This document shows positions 1-10,300 of a stretch of 64,000 bases of DNA, piece by piece (position 1 is the stretch's first letter; each line of letters opens with the position of its first letter). Made by a program: the position numbers and the translations under genes. Origin of the DNA: Fuerstiella marisgermanici (GTDB taxonomy: Bacteria; Planctomycetota; Planctomycetia; Planctomycetales; Planctomycetaceae); assembly GCF_001983935.1 (NCBI RefSeq), contig NZ_CP017641.1, positions 5,985,001 through 6,049,000 of the forward strand. The letters run 5' to 3'. The notes beneath the pieces were generated by a model. It made no database searches. It was not told the origin of the DNA and saw only the letters and a program-made list of their open reading frames with translations.

Positions 1-1410
1 ACGCGCTGAAAGCCCCATATCTTCCATCGCCCCGTGCAACAGTTGTTCGGCGGGCTTATCCAGCTTGCAGAACTTGCGAATCTCCGGTGGCTTCATCTTC
101 CCATTCACGGTGGTCCGCACGTTCTTAAAACGCTTACGCTGCCGGTCGCGAGCCGCCACCACAGCTTCCCGCATGCTCGCGCTGGACGTGCCGTCCGTTT
201 CGCCAGCCAATTCGCGAAACGGCACTGGCGGCACTTCGATATGAATATCGATCCGATCGAGCAGCGGGCCACTGATACGACTTAAGTACCGCTCAATCTG
301 CATCGGCGTGCAGCTGCACTGACGTTTCGGGTCGCCGCGAAAACCGCAAGGGCAGGGGTTCATCGCCGCCACCAGCATAATGTTGGCCGGAAAAGTCACG
401 CTGCCCATTGCTCGTGAAATTGTGACGCACAGATCTTCCAGCGGCTGCCGCAACACTTCCAAAGTGCGGCGGTTGAATTCGGGCAGTTCGTCCAGAAAAA
501 GCATGCCGTGGTGCGAAAGGCTGATTTCACCTGGTTGAGGAATGCTGCCACCGCCGACAAGACCCGCTTCGGAAATCGTGTGGTGAGGCGACCGGAACGG
601 TCGTTTCAGCATCAGCGGCTGGCCTGGCTCCAGCCGACCGACTGCGCTGTAGATCTGAGTCGTTTCCAAGCTCTCTTCGCGTTCAAGTTCGGGCAGAATG
701 GTGCCCAATCGCTGGGAAAGCAGCGTTTTTCCAGTCCCTGGTGAACCGATCATCAAAATATGATGGTTTCCAGCGGCCGCGACCGTGAGAGCCCGCTTGG
801 CCATTTCCTGACCTTTAACGTCGACGTAATCGACCTCATAGACGCCGAAGGCCGTGCGAGCGTTGTCCCAGCTGAATACGACCGGTTCCAGCGGCAGATT
901 GCCGGTGAGGAACCCGACCGCCTCTGCCAGAATGCCCACGGAAATCACGTCGATCCCCTCAACCACCGCGGCTTCCATCGCGTTGGCGGCTGGTACCACG
1001 ATGTGCGACTTACCCGCGTCGCGAGCCGCAATTGCCATTGAGAGTGCTCCGCGAATAGGCCGCAGGCTACCGTCCAGAGCTAGTTCCCCGACGTAGACGG
1101 CATCGATTTCGGGATTCGCTTCGACCTGGCCGTCGGAAACCAGCAACCCAAGCGCAATTGGGAGATCCAGCGACGCCGCGTCTTTGGGTAAGTCGGCCGG
1201 GCTAAGATTGATGACGACTCGATCCATCGGCCGTCCATATCCGCTGTTCACGAGCGCTCGTTCGATACGGTGAGTGCTCTCTTTAACAGCGGCTTCGGCA
1301 AGCCCAACCAGAATGGTTTTCGGAACGGCCCCCGGCGAAATGTCGACTTCGACCTCGACCGGCATGGCTTCAATACCGAGAAGCGTGTAGGTCGCGAGGC
1401 GTGACAACAT
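1..1410 (-). CDS. comM: YifB/ComM family Mg chelatase-like AAA+ ATPase (3' part outside window)
   Basis: The frame is open from an ATG at 1410 to the left edge, giving 470 residues and no stop, so the C-terminus is missing. It starts MLSRLATYTLLGIEAMPVEV, the usual YifB/ComM N-terminal (Lon protease S5-like) fold. It then has a Walker A motif (GSPGTGKT), a LDELPEF Walker B motif, the MNPCPCG cysteine motif and a sensor stretch ISGPLLDRIDIH. The last visible residues (MGLSAR) match the start of the family's C-terminal domain. Family members act as AAA+ hexamers; ComM is a branch-migration helicase in natural transformation. No competence genes are visible nearby, so the local role is unknown. 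The family call is firm; the transformation role is by homology only. Confidence 0.95.
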   Translation of the reverse strand, partial: MLSRLATYTLLGIEAMPVEVEVDISPGAVPKTILVGLAEAAVKESTHRIERALVNSGYGRPMDRVVINLSPADLPKDAASLDLPIALGLLVSDGQVEANPEIDAVYVGELALDGSLRPIRGALSMAIAARDAGKSHIVVPAANAMEAAVVEGIDVISVGILAEAVGFLTGNLPLEPVVFSWDNARTAFGVYEVDYVDVKGQEMAKRALTVAAAGNHHILMIGSPGTGKTLLSQRLGTILPELEREESLETTQIYSAVGRLEPGQPLMLKRPFRSPHHTISEAGLVGGGSIPQPGEISLSHHGMLFLDELPEFNRRTLEVLRQPLEDLCVTISRAMGSVTFPANIMLVAAMNPCPCGFRGDPKRQCSCTPMQIERYLSRISGPLLDRIDIHIEVPPVPFRELAGETDGTSSASMREAVVAARDRQRKRFKNVRTTVNGKMKPPEIRKFCKLDKPAEQLLHGAMEDMGLSAR

Positions 1411-1867
1411 TACCGATTTCTCCAGACGATTCAGCAGGGTGTGAGGTTAGTCTGACGCTGAAGACGGTTTCGTTCAAATCCGGAAGCTCAACCATTGGTG
1501 GCTTTTAGAAAGACGATTCGGCACCGATTGCCGCGAAACCAGCTTTTTGTAGACCGAAACCGACCAACTGACCAGTCAAGCAAATGATCGCGTGAAGGCG
1601 GCATGTGGCTTCGAACTCCGTCTTCGGAATATGAGAATCCCTGCCGATCATCCGTCGGAAACGCTTCGGCACACGTCGACTTTAATACCAAACAGGCGTA
1701 AGATTAACAGGTCGAAACCACGTTTCGTTTCCTCCCAATCCGAGCTACGACTTCACATTCGGAAAAGGCTTTGTGCAGGCAGTTCATGCCTGCTGCGGCC
1801 AGTCTTTCCGGACGTGGGCAGTGGCTTCGGGCGCAACTTCCCTTCCACTACACCTGAAAGCGACGTG
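1411..1867. other. Intergenic region between divergent genes
   Basis: These 457 bases separate divergent comM and the cupredoxin-like gene and should hold both promoters. Upstream in-frame codons of the + strand gene extend to 1592 but encode Arg-rich residues with no signal peptide, so I treat them as non-coding. A 7-bp hairpin (1775-1781 with 1787-1793, loop GTTCA) lies about 75 bases before the + strand start. I see no other gene. Confidence 0.5.
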
Positions 1868-2620
1868 ATGAAGAAAATTGCTCAACTGTGTCTGTGTTCT
1901 CTGGTTCTCACCTCATCCACCTTTGCTGCGGACTGGGGGACGATTAAGGGAAAAATCGTTCTAAAAGACGCCGTTCCGAAGCCCGTTTTGCTGCACGCAA
2001 AAGGTGCAAACATCAAAGATAGCGAAACCTGTGCGGCGACGGACGTCTACAAGGATGATCTTGTAGTCGACGAGGACACCAAAGGAATCGCGAACGTGTT
2101 TGTGTTCCTGGCGAAGGCTCCCAAGAGCATTCACCCCGACGCGGCAAACCCGGAACCGAAAGTAATCTTCGACCAGGAGAACTGCATCTTTAAGCCACAT
2201 GCACTGGTTGTTCAGGCCGGACAAACTGTTGAAGTGCTCAACAGCGACCCGGTAGCTCATAACACTCACACCTATCCGCTGCGGAACCAGGGCGTGAACA
2301 TTCTTGTTGCCCCCAACACAGAGAAGGGCAATGGCGTTGATGTACCAACCGCTACTCGCGAATCACTGCCGCACGAAGTGAAGTGTGACTTTCACCCATG
2401 GATGAAGGCAGTTTGGTTGGTTGTGGATCACCCTTATGCCGCTGCCACAAACGAAAAAGGCGAGTTCACCATTAAGAACCTGCCTGTGGGCAATCACAGC
2501 TTCCGAATCTGGCACGAACGAGCTGGTTGGCTGGATCGCAAGTACAACGTCACCGTGAAGGCGGGTGACAATGCAGAACTGAAGCCCGTTGAAGTTGAAC
2601 TGGCTCAACTGGAAGGCTAA
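1868..2620 (+). CDS. Secreted cupredoxin-like (plastocyanin-type) copper protein
   Basis: A 250-residue protein. The start at 1868 is chosen because it gives a clean signal peptide (MKKIAQLCLCSLVLTSSTFA, cleavage about residue 20); an upstream in-frame start would bury it behind basic non-signal sequence. The middle has type I copper ligands: a His in DPVAHNTHTY and then Cys, His and Met in CDFHPWM, all expected in blue copper folds. The C-terminal part (ATNEKGEFTIKNLPVGNH onward) looks like a carboxypeptidase-regulatory-like beta sandwich. Planctomycetes carry many such proteins with an unassigned electron-transfer role. It is monocistronic: a strong terminator follows at once. Fold call firm, partner unknown. 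Confidence 0.85.
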   Translation: MKKIAQLCLCSLVLTSSTFAADWGTIKGKIVLKDAVPKPVLLHAKGANIKDSETCAATDVYKDDLVVDEDTKGIANVFVFLAKAPKSIHPDAANPEPKVIFDQENCIFKPHALVVQAGQTVEVLNSDPVAHNTHTYPLRNQGVNILVAPNTEKGNGVDVPTATRESLPHEVKCDFHPWMKAVWLVVDHPYAAATNEKGEFTIKNLPVGNHSFRIWHERAGWLDRKYNVTVKAGDNAELKPVEVELAQLEG

Positions 2621-2642
2621 CACTGGCCGCAGATAAAATCGC

Positions 2643-2681
2643 AGGCGGCTTCGAGCAATCGAAGCCGCCTGTTTTCGTTTT
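2643..2681 (+). terminator. Rho-independent terminator after the cupredoxin-like gene
   Basis: A perfect 12-bp stem (2643-2654 with 2659-2670) closes a GCAA tetraloop (GNRA type) and is followed by a T-rich tract GTTTTCGTTTT. It starts 22 bases after the stop codon. Confidence 0.9.
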
Positions 2682-2691
2682 AGGATTGTCC

Positions 2692-2853
2692 ATGAAGCAA
2701 CAAATCGGATTTCTGCTGCAACTGTTCGTGCTAAGTGCTTTGCCGGTGCTGGTCGTGTTTCAGTTGATCTACAGCTTTCGCCTGATCCTCATGCCCGCAT
2801 GCCTGCTGGCTGGCATCGTGGTTTTTGCGGTAGGTGCAAAACTCCGCGGGTAA
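2692..2853 (+). CDS. Small hydrophobic membrane protein (53 aa)
   Basis: An ATG at 2692 opens 53 residues ending in TAA at 2851-2853. The sequence (MKQQIGFLLQLFVLSALPVL... GAKLRG) has two hydrophobic stretches, about residues 6-28 and 31-47, with a Lys/Arg ending, as expected for a two-TM inner-membrane peptide. It starts 11 bases past the terminator of the preceding gene, so it needs its own promoter or read-through. I do not recognise a family. Its composition is far more membrane-like than chance, but no clear ribosome binding site is visible. Confidence 0.5.
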   Translation: MKQQIGFLLQLFVLSALPVLVVFQLIYSFRLILMPACLLAGIVVFAVGAKLRG

Positions 2854-2890
2854 GGCCCCCCGATTTCGCCTCCTGCAGGGCAGGGGAAGC

Positions 2891-2908
2891 AGCGTCGCCA
2901 ACGACGCT
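2891..2908. terminator. Possible bidirectional hairpin between convergent genes
   Basis: A 7-bp perfect stem AGCGTCG/CGACGCT with a CCAA loop lies between the stops of the small + strand gene and the convergent - strand gene. There is no T tract on either strand, so terminator function is uncertain. Confidence 0.3.
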
Positions 2909-2917
2909 ACCAAGCAG

Positions 2918-3934
2918 CTATTCAATAAACGGGTCGAAGCCGTTGCGGATAGCTTGAATGGCGGGCGGAAGGTTGGCACTTTCGATTGCCTTGTCGGCCA
3001 GCGGCTTCAGGGGACTGTCTTCGCTGAACATGCCGGAAACTGATTCCGGGACTGACTGCTCGATCTGGCTCCGAACAAATCGGTCCATCGAATTCGTCGA
3101 ATCGGCCAACGCCCGATCCGCTTCCTGCTGCAGACCGGAGGTGGCCCGCTTAACAGTCTCTTCGGCACGATTTTCTAAAGCGCTGGTGATCTCCTCGAAG
3201 ACTCCAAAGCCTGCATCAGCATCAGACGCTCCGCCATCAACAGACTCGCCTTCAGTTTCGCCGGCACCAAACAGCAAACTTTCCAACGCGTCAGCTTCCG
3301 AAGCGGGATCGAATTCATTGCTGGTCACGGGATTGGAAGGCGGAGCAATCGGCTGCGGAACCGTTGACGGTTTCTCGATGGGACTAAAGCCACCGGCCCC
3401 GGTACCAAAGACTTCGTCAATGCTCGGAAGATCACGACGAGCGATATCTGTGGCGGTGGTAGATGGCTCCAGGGCCGCCGAACGCCCCAGAGCGTTGCGT
3501 TTGGCATCGTCAGGAAATCGAAGCTGAAACATTTCGCCGACATCGTCTGGTGACGGCACGCGATCCGGGATCGTGATCAGCCCGGAACTGTCATTCGGCT
3601 GAACTCCTGCGGCAGTTTCGTTCAGGAACCCGCGAAGCTGATCAAGCGTGCTGCTTTCCGCTGAGACCGAATCCACAACAGAACCGGCTACCGTGCTGGC
3701 AACCAGATCCGTAGAACCGTGAGCCACCAGTGCTCGCACCAGTTCCGGCCGATCTGCCCAGGTTTCTGCGCTCCAGTTGCGAACGTCGGCGTAAGCCAGA
3801 CCGAGTGACGGCTGCGGTGTGCGTGGAATGACGCGAAAGCCTTCGTTTGATTGCACGACGTGGAACTGCAACGCACATACGGCAGTGCCGGCACCGAGAA
3901 GGGCACCAAACAAAAACGGCTTGAACTTGCCCAT
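2918..3934 (-). CDS. Hypothetical secreted/anchored acidic protein (338 aa)
   Basis: The start at 3934 gives MGKFKPFLFGALLGAGTAVCAL, a short basic N-terminus followed by one hydrophobic segment (about residues 5-22), consistent with a signal anchor. An upstream in-frame start at 4027 would place 31 extra residues before it. The rest is acidic, rich in Ser/Asp/Glu/Pro, low in complexity (for example DASDADAG), with a predicted helical C-terminal third containing ALENRAEETVKRA. No catalytic motif is seen. It is convergent with the small + strand gene and has 458 empty bases upstream. Function unknown; a periplasmic structural or envelope role is only a guess. Confidence 0.7.
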   Translation of the reverse strand: MGKFKPFLFGALLGAGTAVCALQFHVVQSNEGFRVIPRTPQPSLGLAYADVRNWSAETWADRPELVRALVAHGSTDLVASTVAGSVVDSVSAESSTLDQLRGFLNETAAGVQPNDSSGLITIPDRVPSPDDVGEMFQLRFPDDAKRNALGRSAALEPSTTATDIARRDLPSIDEVFGTGAGGFSPIEKPSTVPQPIAPPSNPVTSNEFDPASEADALESLLFGAGETEGESVDGGASDADAGFGVFEEITSALENRAEETVKRATSGLQQEADRALADSTNSMDRFVRSQIEQSVPESVSGMFSEDSPLKPLADKAIESANLPPAIQAIRNGFDPFIE

Positions 3935-4392
3935 GGCGGGAACCCGAACTGAAGGGAGTGATGGCAGGGAGAGAATGCAAAACACGGCGTTTTGACATTC
4001 AACAGTACCACCTCCCATTCGCCCCACTCCTGCCTATTCCAGGAGATCGCAATCAAAATCGCCGCAGAGAACAGGGCGGGGCCGCAGACTTTCACTGGAC
4101 GGAAAGGCTTCGCTACTTACTACAACACATGCGACCGCCAACGCCGTCGCGGGGCATCAACAGGCGAGAGTTCTGTTCGAGGCGAGCAAAACGCAGCGAA
4201 TATGCCGCGATTCGCCCATTCCGCCGAAATCGCGGAATCCGCATGTCTTTCGGTTGTCGAAATCACTTTCCGTGCGTAATCTGACGTTGTGGGTTTCGTG
4301 CCCAAAATGATCTTTGAAAACAGGTTGAAAGTGGACTGCCTGCCCAGTAGGTTAGAGCGGGGTATCTTTGCCGCGTTTTTTGGGAAGCCGTC
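3935..4392. other. Intergenic region upstream of mraZ
   Basis: 458 bases between the divergent starts of the anchored acidic protein and mraZ. It must hold both promoters. Overlapping open frames here look like chance (Arg/His-rich, no plausible start). I could not find a clear array of the short GTGGG-type repeats that MraZ binds in other bacteria. Confidence 0.4.
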
Positions 4393-4863
4393 ATGTTCAT
4401 CACCGGGGAAGTCAGGCGAACGATCGATGATCGGTTTCGCCTTACGCTGCCACCGGACTTCGCGGAGGGAATCTCCGACGAAGATGGGAACGTGATTGTG
4501 GCCAAAGAACGCACCGGCTGCCTGAGTCTCTGGCGTTCTGAAGAATGGAAAAAACGGCTCGACAGCGGTGTTGAGCTACTGCGGCAGAAGATTGATTCTG
4601 GTCGCATGGAAGGTCGCTGGGGCGATGTTCAACGACTCGGTCGATTGCTGTCAACGCGGCACCAGCAGGTGACTTTGGCCAAACGATCCCGGTTATTGAT
4701 TCCGGAGGGCTTTCGCCAGTTTCTTGGCTCCACAGCGGGTCAGGAAGTTGTTGTTGTGGGTGCCGTGATTTGTGTCGAGATCTGGAACCCCGACAACTGG
4801 TTGGACGTACTAAAGACAGAAATGCCCGACTTTGGCGATCTGTTTAAGACACTGACGGAATAA
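4393..4863 (+). CDS. mraZ: MraZ, SpoVT/AbrB-fold transcriptional regulator
   Basis: 156 residues, close to the usual 140-155 of MraZ. It has the two expected swapped-hairpin AbrB-like repeats: the first around [14 protein letters not shown] (residues 10-23), the second around [15 protein letters not shown] (about 96-110). The C-terminus [10 protein letters not shown] also matches the family. MraZ is a ring-forming DNA-binding protein that normally controls the division and cell wall (dcw) operon from its first position. Here no rsmH, ftsL or mur gene follows; the next gene is convergent rsmE. That fits planctomycetes, which lack FtsZ and a normal dcw cluster. Confidence 0.9.
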   Translation: MFITGEVRRTIDDRFRLTLPPDFAEGISDEDGNVIVAKERTGCLSLWRSEEWKKRLDSGVELLRQKIDSGRMEGRWGDVQRLGRLLSTRHQQVTLAKRSRLLIPEGFRQFLGSTAGQEVVVVGAVICVEIWNPDNWLDVLKTEMPDFGDLFKTLTE

Positions 4864-4898
4864 CGAATTCTTCCCAACAGGCAGACCCACAACACAAC

Positions 4899-4914
4899 AA
4901 CCGCACTTGCGGTT
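4899..4914. terminator. Small inverted repeat between convergent mraZ and rsmE
   Basis: AACCGCA and TGCGGTT flank two bases and could form a short bidirectional hairpin 35 bases after mraZ. No T tract follows, so this is a weak call. The rest of 4864-5079 holds nothing I recognise. Confidence 0.3.
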
Positions 4915-5079
4915 AATGAAAGCAGAACGGACCGAACGAGAGTCGGGCGACTTACTCACTCAACACTTCCCTCTAACGGCGGAAATTCGCGGAAGCCAAT
5001 TTGAGCCTTCCATGGATGGCCACTCGGCAGGGATGCCGCCCTTCTCTCTTCGGTCCTCTTCTTTCAACCTGATCTTTCA

Positions 5080-5799
5080 TTACTGGCTGCCGGCTTGAGC
5101 GGCCAAAGCCACCGTCGCGAAGACGACGGCTGCAGTCTCCGTCCTCAGAATCGGGCCTTGCCACGACACCAGGCCGGCTCCACACTGCTCGGCCTTTTGC
5201 ACTTCGTCGTCGGTGAAGCCACCTTCCGGCCCAATCAGGATGGACGTTGAGCACGCCGGGGCACCATTTGACGAAAGCGGACACGGCTGAGCTCCCGGGT
5301 GAGCCAGCAGGACGCGTTCAGTACCGCCGGTGTGGCGTTCCAGAAGGTCGTTGAATTCGACCGGCTCCGCGATTTCCATCAACCATGCTCGGCCACACTG
5401 CTTTGCAGCGCTGATCACCGTCGTCGACAGTTTGTCCAACTTCGACTGACGCGGGTCAACGACAGCTCGCTCGCACTGCAGCGGCACAAAGCGGTCGACG
5501 CCAAGTTCCGTCAACTTTTCGACCATCCATTTCAGCCGGTCGCCTTTGGGCGGCACGGCAGCGATTGTGACGGCAGCCGTCAGACGACGTTCGTGGAATG
5601 AGCGTTCTACAATCTGCGTGCGAATATCCCGACGGCTGGCTTTCTGCACCGTTGCCACGGCGACGGTCCCGGCACCGTCGAAGAGCGTCACCGTATGCCC
5701 CGGTTTGACGCGCATCACATGCAACGCGTGATGAGCCTCAGCATGCTCCAGTGTCGCGAAGTCGCCAGAGAGGTCGGGGCAAAAGAATCGATCCGCCAT
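5080..5799 (-). CDS. rsmE: 16S rRNA (uracil-1498-N3) methyltransferase RsmE
   Basis: 239 residues, the normal RsmE length. The N-terminal PUA-like part has HALHVMRVKPG. The C-terminal SPOUT knot carries the S-adenosylmethionine site: LIGPEGGFT (about residues 186-194) and GPILRTETAAV (about 217-227). WMVEKLTELGV is also characteristic. The enzyme methylates N3 of U1498 in 16S rRNA in the assembled 30S subunit. The start lies 8 bases after the stop of the HlyD-type adaptor gene, so the two are probably co-transcribed, with no obvious functional link. Confidence 0.95.
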   Translation of the reverse strand: MADRFFCPDLSGDFATLEHAEAHHALHVMRVKPGHTVTLFDGAGTVAVATVQKASRRDIRTQIVERSFHERRLTAAVTIAAVPPKGDRLKWMVEKLTELGVDRFVPLQCERAVVDPRQSKLDKLSTTVISAAKQCGRAWLMEIAEPVEFNDLLERHTGGTERVLLAHPGAQPCPLSSNGAPACSTSILIGPEGGFTDDEVQKAEQCGAGLVSWQGPILRTETAAVVFATVALAAQAGSQ

Positions 5800-5807
5800 A
5801 GTGCTGG

Positions 5808-7196
5808 TTATTCGTCCGCATTCAGTGGCCGCAGCACAGGGCTCCGCAACGACTCGATTTCTTCAAGCGGCCCGCTCACCGACTGCACGACGACCTCCTG
5901 ATCGTCCTGCACGATGTCCAGATTGGTCAGGATAACTTTTTCGCCCGGTTCCAGACCCTTTTCCACCAGCACGAGTGACTGTAGTCGACGCCCCGGCTGA
6001 ATCTTCCTGCGTTGAGCATGGCCCGCTTCGTCTACAACATAGACGCGGCCATTGACAATCGCTTCGCGCGGAATGAGCACGGCGGAATCGTACGACCTTC
6101 CATCAATGCGAGCGTGGACAAATGTGCCGGGCAGCAGTGACGATTCATCACCGGTATTGTTCACCTCAACAAACACCTGCACGGTCCGCGACTGCGGATC
6201 AGCCTCTGGAGCGACTCGAACTACGTGCCCCGTCCATTTAGGCAGGGATGTCTCGTTTTCAGCCAACGCTACGGTGGGGCGGTTACCCTGAGCCAGATCG
6301 TCGTCCAGTTGCAGAAAGTTGTCCACGCTAAGCGAGATTGGCACTTCAACCTGCGTCAAATCGGTCAACCGCACCAACTGCTCCCCCGCGCGAACGTAGC
6401 GTCCCTGTTCGACGAACACCTCGCTAAGAACCCCGTCAAATGGCGGCCGGACTTCGGTTCGTTGAAGGTCGTTTTCGGCACGCGTCTTTTCGGACAAACT
6501 GGACGCCAGACGTTGTTTCGCAGCAGAAATCTGATGGGGCAGAGCGGCCGCCTGGTTTTCGAGCTGAATGATCGTGTCTTCGTAGCGCTGGACCTCCAAC
6601 AAGGAGCGATTCAGTTCCGACGGCGTAGAAACTTTTCGCTGCACGCCTTTTTGAATACGCCCGAATTCCTCTTTCAGCGTGGTCAACACAGAAGCCGCTT
6701 TCTCCAGCTGGCGGCCTACATTCTCCTGCTGCACATTGAGTTGAGCGATTTCCGTTTTGGCTTCTTCAATTCGGTTCGACGCCTGATCGACTCGTTCACG
6801 AAAATCCCTCTGGTCGATTTTCAGCAGCAGGTCACCTGTCCGGCTGACGGTCGGGCCTTCGCCTGAAGGAACCGCCTTGCCAGCATTGACGGCAAAGCCA
6901 ACTTTAAGCTGAGGATGAACTTCGACGACCTCGCCCGTGACTTGCGCCGCAACGATGACTTCACGGTCTGCGCGGGCCGTCCCAAAACCGGTCAGCAGCT
7001 CCTGAAATCCGATCGGCCGAACTTCAAACACATCCACGTTCAGACGCACGACGTCGGTCTGCTTTTGCTCAACTTCCGGCTTCTGAGCATACAACATCTG
7101 GTACACGCTGAAACTGCCCAGCAGCACCAGCACAATTAGAATTTCTGAGACGATCAGTCGGCGAACGGCCGAGTGTGGTTTAGCCTGATGACTCAT
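5808..7196 (-). CDS. HlyD-type periplasmic adaptor subunit of an efflux system
   Basis: 462 residues. A membrane-spanning segment near residues 13-32 (IVSEILIVLVLLGSFSVY) is followed by a barrel-sandwich half (about 55-130), a coiled-coil hairpin (about 130-250, many Glu/Gln/Leu with heptads) and the second lipoyl half RPPFDGVLSEVFVEQGRY. The beta-barrel and membrane-proximal domains fill 290-440. This is the membrane fusion layout of RND or ABC tripartite pumps. No inner-membrane pump or outer-membrane channel gene is adjacent; the next gene downstream is rsmE. Substrate unknown. Confidence 0.9.
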   Translation of the reverse strand: MSHQAKPHSAVRRLIVSEILIVLVLLGSFSVYQMLYAQKPEVEQKQTDVVRLNVDVFEVRPIGFQELLTGFGTARADREVIVAAQVTGEVVEVHPQLKVGFAVNAGKAVPSGEGPTVSRTGDLLLKIDQRDFRERVDQASNRIEEAKTEIAQLNVQQENVGRQLEKAASVLTTLKEEFGRIQKGVQRKVSTPSELNRSLLEVQRYEDTIIQLENQAAALPHQISAAKQRLASSLSEKTRAENDLQRTEVRPPFDGVLSEVFVEQGRYVRAGEQLVRLTDLTQVEVPISLSVDNFLQLDDDLAQGNRPTVALAENETSLPKWTGHVVRVAPEADPQSRTVQVFVEVNNTGDESSLLPGTFVHARIDGRSYDSAVLIPREAIVNGRVYVVDEAGHAQRRKIQPGRRLQSLVLVEKGLEPGEKVILTNLDIVQDDQEVVVQSVSGPLEEIESLRSPVLRPLNADE

Positions 7197-7257
7197 GGAA
7201 GCGTGCTGCCAAGTGACAAAAACGGAAACTACCCGGATATTGTAGACAGCAGTCTAA

Positions 7258-7290
7258 CAAAAACAGCCCTGCGAAAAATCGCAGGGCTGT
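7258..7290 (-). terminator. Rho-independent terminator of the giant secreted protein gene
   Basis: Read on the minus strand, a perfect 12-bp stem (7290-7279 with 7274-7263) with a TTTT loop is followed by TTTTTGTT. It begins 31 bases after the stop at 7321 and separates that gene from the HlyD adaptor gene. Confidence 0.9.
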
Positions 7291-7320
7291 AGAGTTCATT
7301 TTTCGCTGAAGTCAGAAAAC

Positions 7321-10300
7321 TTATCCTTCGTCATCCGTTCGGCGATCGCCTTGACGGCGGCGGATTCGACCACCGGTGATCAGGCCCAGCCCCAAAGCGG
7401 CTGCAAACTGAGGAGAAGATGCTTCCTGTTCCGTCGTTTTCGATTCGCCCGTCCACCAATCGCTGGTAGCGAGGTCGGCCATGACGGCGTCGACGACTTC
7501 GCCGGCATCGAACACAACATCGTCGGCAACTTCCGTAGACGGACCGGCGACCTCAGCAGCCTCTGTCGCAGTCACTGTTTCCGTCGGAATCAACATTTCA
7601 TCGGAAACCGTCGGAGCGACCTCATAGCGTTCGTCGCCAGTTTCTGGCGTTGAAGCCACGGGCACGTTCGTCAGAAGTGTGCCCGACGTTGACGGCAATT
7701 CGATGGCAGGCGACTTAATGTCGCTGGAAGCCACGGTGATGTCGACTGGCTTGCTCCAGAAGGACCTCTCACCCATCTCGCTGATGGCTCGAATCCAGAC
7801 ACGATACGTGCCGGACGCAAGTGGCGAGGTGATGGCAAGCGACGTGGTCTGCACACTGTCGTTGTACACAACTTTTGACTGAGCAACGTCTGTGCGATCC
7901 ATCCAGAATTCGTAGCGGTCTGCCCCTGCAACGCTCGTCCACAGGAACGTTGGCGTCGACGACGTCGTTGATTCGTCCACAGGCGACACGATGTCAGGAC
8001 GGCCGCCGACGGTGAATTCTGTTGCCGGCGACCACGCGGATTCCGTACCGTCAGCAGCGACGGCCTTCACCCAAACGGCATAACGCCCGTTCTCCAGATC
8101 CATTTCTGGTGTGCGTGAGGTGCCGACGACAAAACGGTCCCTGAGAATTACCTCTGGAGTTTCGCCAGGATTGCGAAGCGTAATCCAGATGTAATAGTTT
8201 TCGGCACCGTCGACGGCATCCCATTCGATCGTTGGTGTACGGTCAAACGTCGCACCCGATGGACGCACGTTGGTCGGCGACGACAGAACGGTGAAAGTGA
8301 TCGGGGTACTCCAGAAACCATCTACAAACGCAGGCACATCGCCGTTGTTGGCTGTGTAGACATCGTCCTGAACAGAGGCTCGCACCCACGCTCGATAGGT
8401 TCCGCCCGGCAGGTTAGCCTGCGAAGCGAAGCTGGTCGTTTGCAGATTCGTTTCCCGAATAACCTGACTTTCGCCGGTACTCAAATTGTTAACCCACAGG
8501 TCGTACCGATCTGTGTCCACAACGGTTGTCCAGGAAATTTCCGGGAACGTGGCAGACGCGACAAACGACTGATTCGTTGGGCTCACCATTTGTGGGCGAG
8601 TACGAATTCGGAAATCGTAAGGATCACTCCAGAATCCGGGCTGTTCCAGATCGTCGTACGCTCGGACCCAATAGCGATACCGTCCGACACCCAATTCCTG
8701 AGTCGGCGTGAAGCTGGTCTGTGTGGCCGGAATATTGTCCAGTCGGAACAGCTGCACGATGCCGCGTGATACATCGTTGACCCACAGGTCGTAGCGTGTG
8801 GCACCTCCAACCGGATCCCACGAAATGGTAGGCGTTGGATCTTCTACAACACTTTCCGGACCAACGGGAATTGGCGGTTCATGGTCCTGCACCGTCAGAT
8901 TCAGAACGCCATTCCGATAACCGACAGACGTTCCCGTGACGGTCACCGACTGATCGCGATCAATCACAGAATCATTCACGGCGTTAATCTGGAACGTCGC
9001 CGACGTGGCTCCCACAGGAATCAGCACTTCCGTTGGAATAGAAATTTCCGTCGGATCACTGTTGGTCAGACTGACGATGATCGGCTGCGTGTGCCCAAGA
9101 GAACTGACACTCACGGTACCCGTTGTAACGTTGTCTCCCGCGTTCTCCAAAAACGAATTCTGCCCAGCCGGCACGGTGATGGAAATGAACTCAGCGTCTT
9201 CCACCACAATATCCAGCGTGCCGGAATTCACGGCGGGGTTCGCCACATTCTGATCAGCAGCAGTGATTTTGACCGTCTGAGGCCCATCCAGCAGCGTGTC
9301 TTCGACGATCGTGGCGGTGAACGTCGTGCTGACCTGCCCAATGCCGATGATGAGAGTCGTCGGCACCGTCAGTTCTGTGAGATCGCTGCTAACCAATGTC
9401 ACGGTCAACGGCTGGCTCAGGTCATTGGCGTCCAATCGAGACAATGAAATGGTAATCGTGCCCGCGTCTTCCGCGACGTCCGGCGTGAGTGTCGTTAAAG
9501 CGAGGCGTGGCTCCTGGTCGGTGACCGTGATCTCGTCACTCGTCGTCGAAATGTAGCCGGGAGCTGAAGCCTCGATCGTAACCGATTGATCGCCGTCGAA
9601 GTCAAAGTCGTCAATCGCGTCAATCGTAAAGCTAGCGGTTGCTTCACCAATCGGGATAACAATTGGTGATGCCACGGCAAGTTCGCTTGTGTCACTGCTG
9701 ACCAAAGTCACGATCAACGGCTGCGACATATCGGAATCAGAACGCGTGATTGTGCCGGAGATCGCGTTCGGCCCATCGCCTTCAGAAACGACTAGTGTGT
9801 CCAACGAAATCTGCAGGGTCTCAACATCCGTCACATCCACCGTGTCCATTCCGGGGTCAAACCCGACAAGGTTCATGGTGTCAATGCTGATGGTCACTGT
9901 CTGCGTACCGTCCACAATCGAATCATCGATCGCCGTCAGGTCAACGTAAACTTCTTCGCGAGCAGCCGGGATGACAACTGTCGTTGTGGTAACGGTGGCT
10001 TCTGAAGGATCGCTGCTGATGAGCGTGACTCTTGTTTCAGAAATGCCAACCGTATCAATGTCCAACGACCAGCTTAACAGCGTGCCGACATCGGTCACGT
10101 TGTCGTCGACAACTTCCAGTGTCCATGTCCCCGATGGATCCTCACCGTCGAACTTCGAAAGCAGTTCTCTGGGAATAAATCTTCCGGTGTACGGAGCCAC
10201 CCCGTCGCGGATGCGCGTAGCGGCTTCGTCGTCGAATATGGTCCCCGTCATGTTGGTTTCGTTGCTGCCAAGGTCCGCGAACAACTGAACGCGAGTTCCC

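Noticed and set aside
1592-1867. Longer N-terminus for the cupredoxin-like protein
   Set aside because: The extra 92 residues are Arg-rich and would bury a perfect signal peptide.
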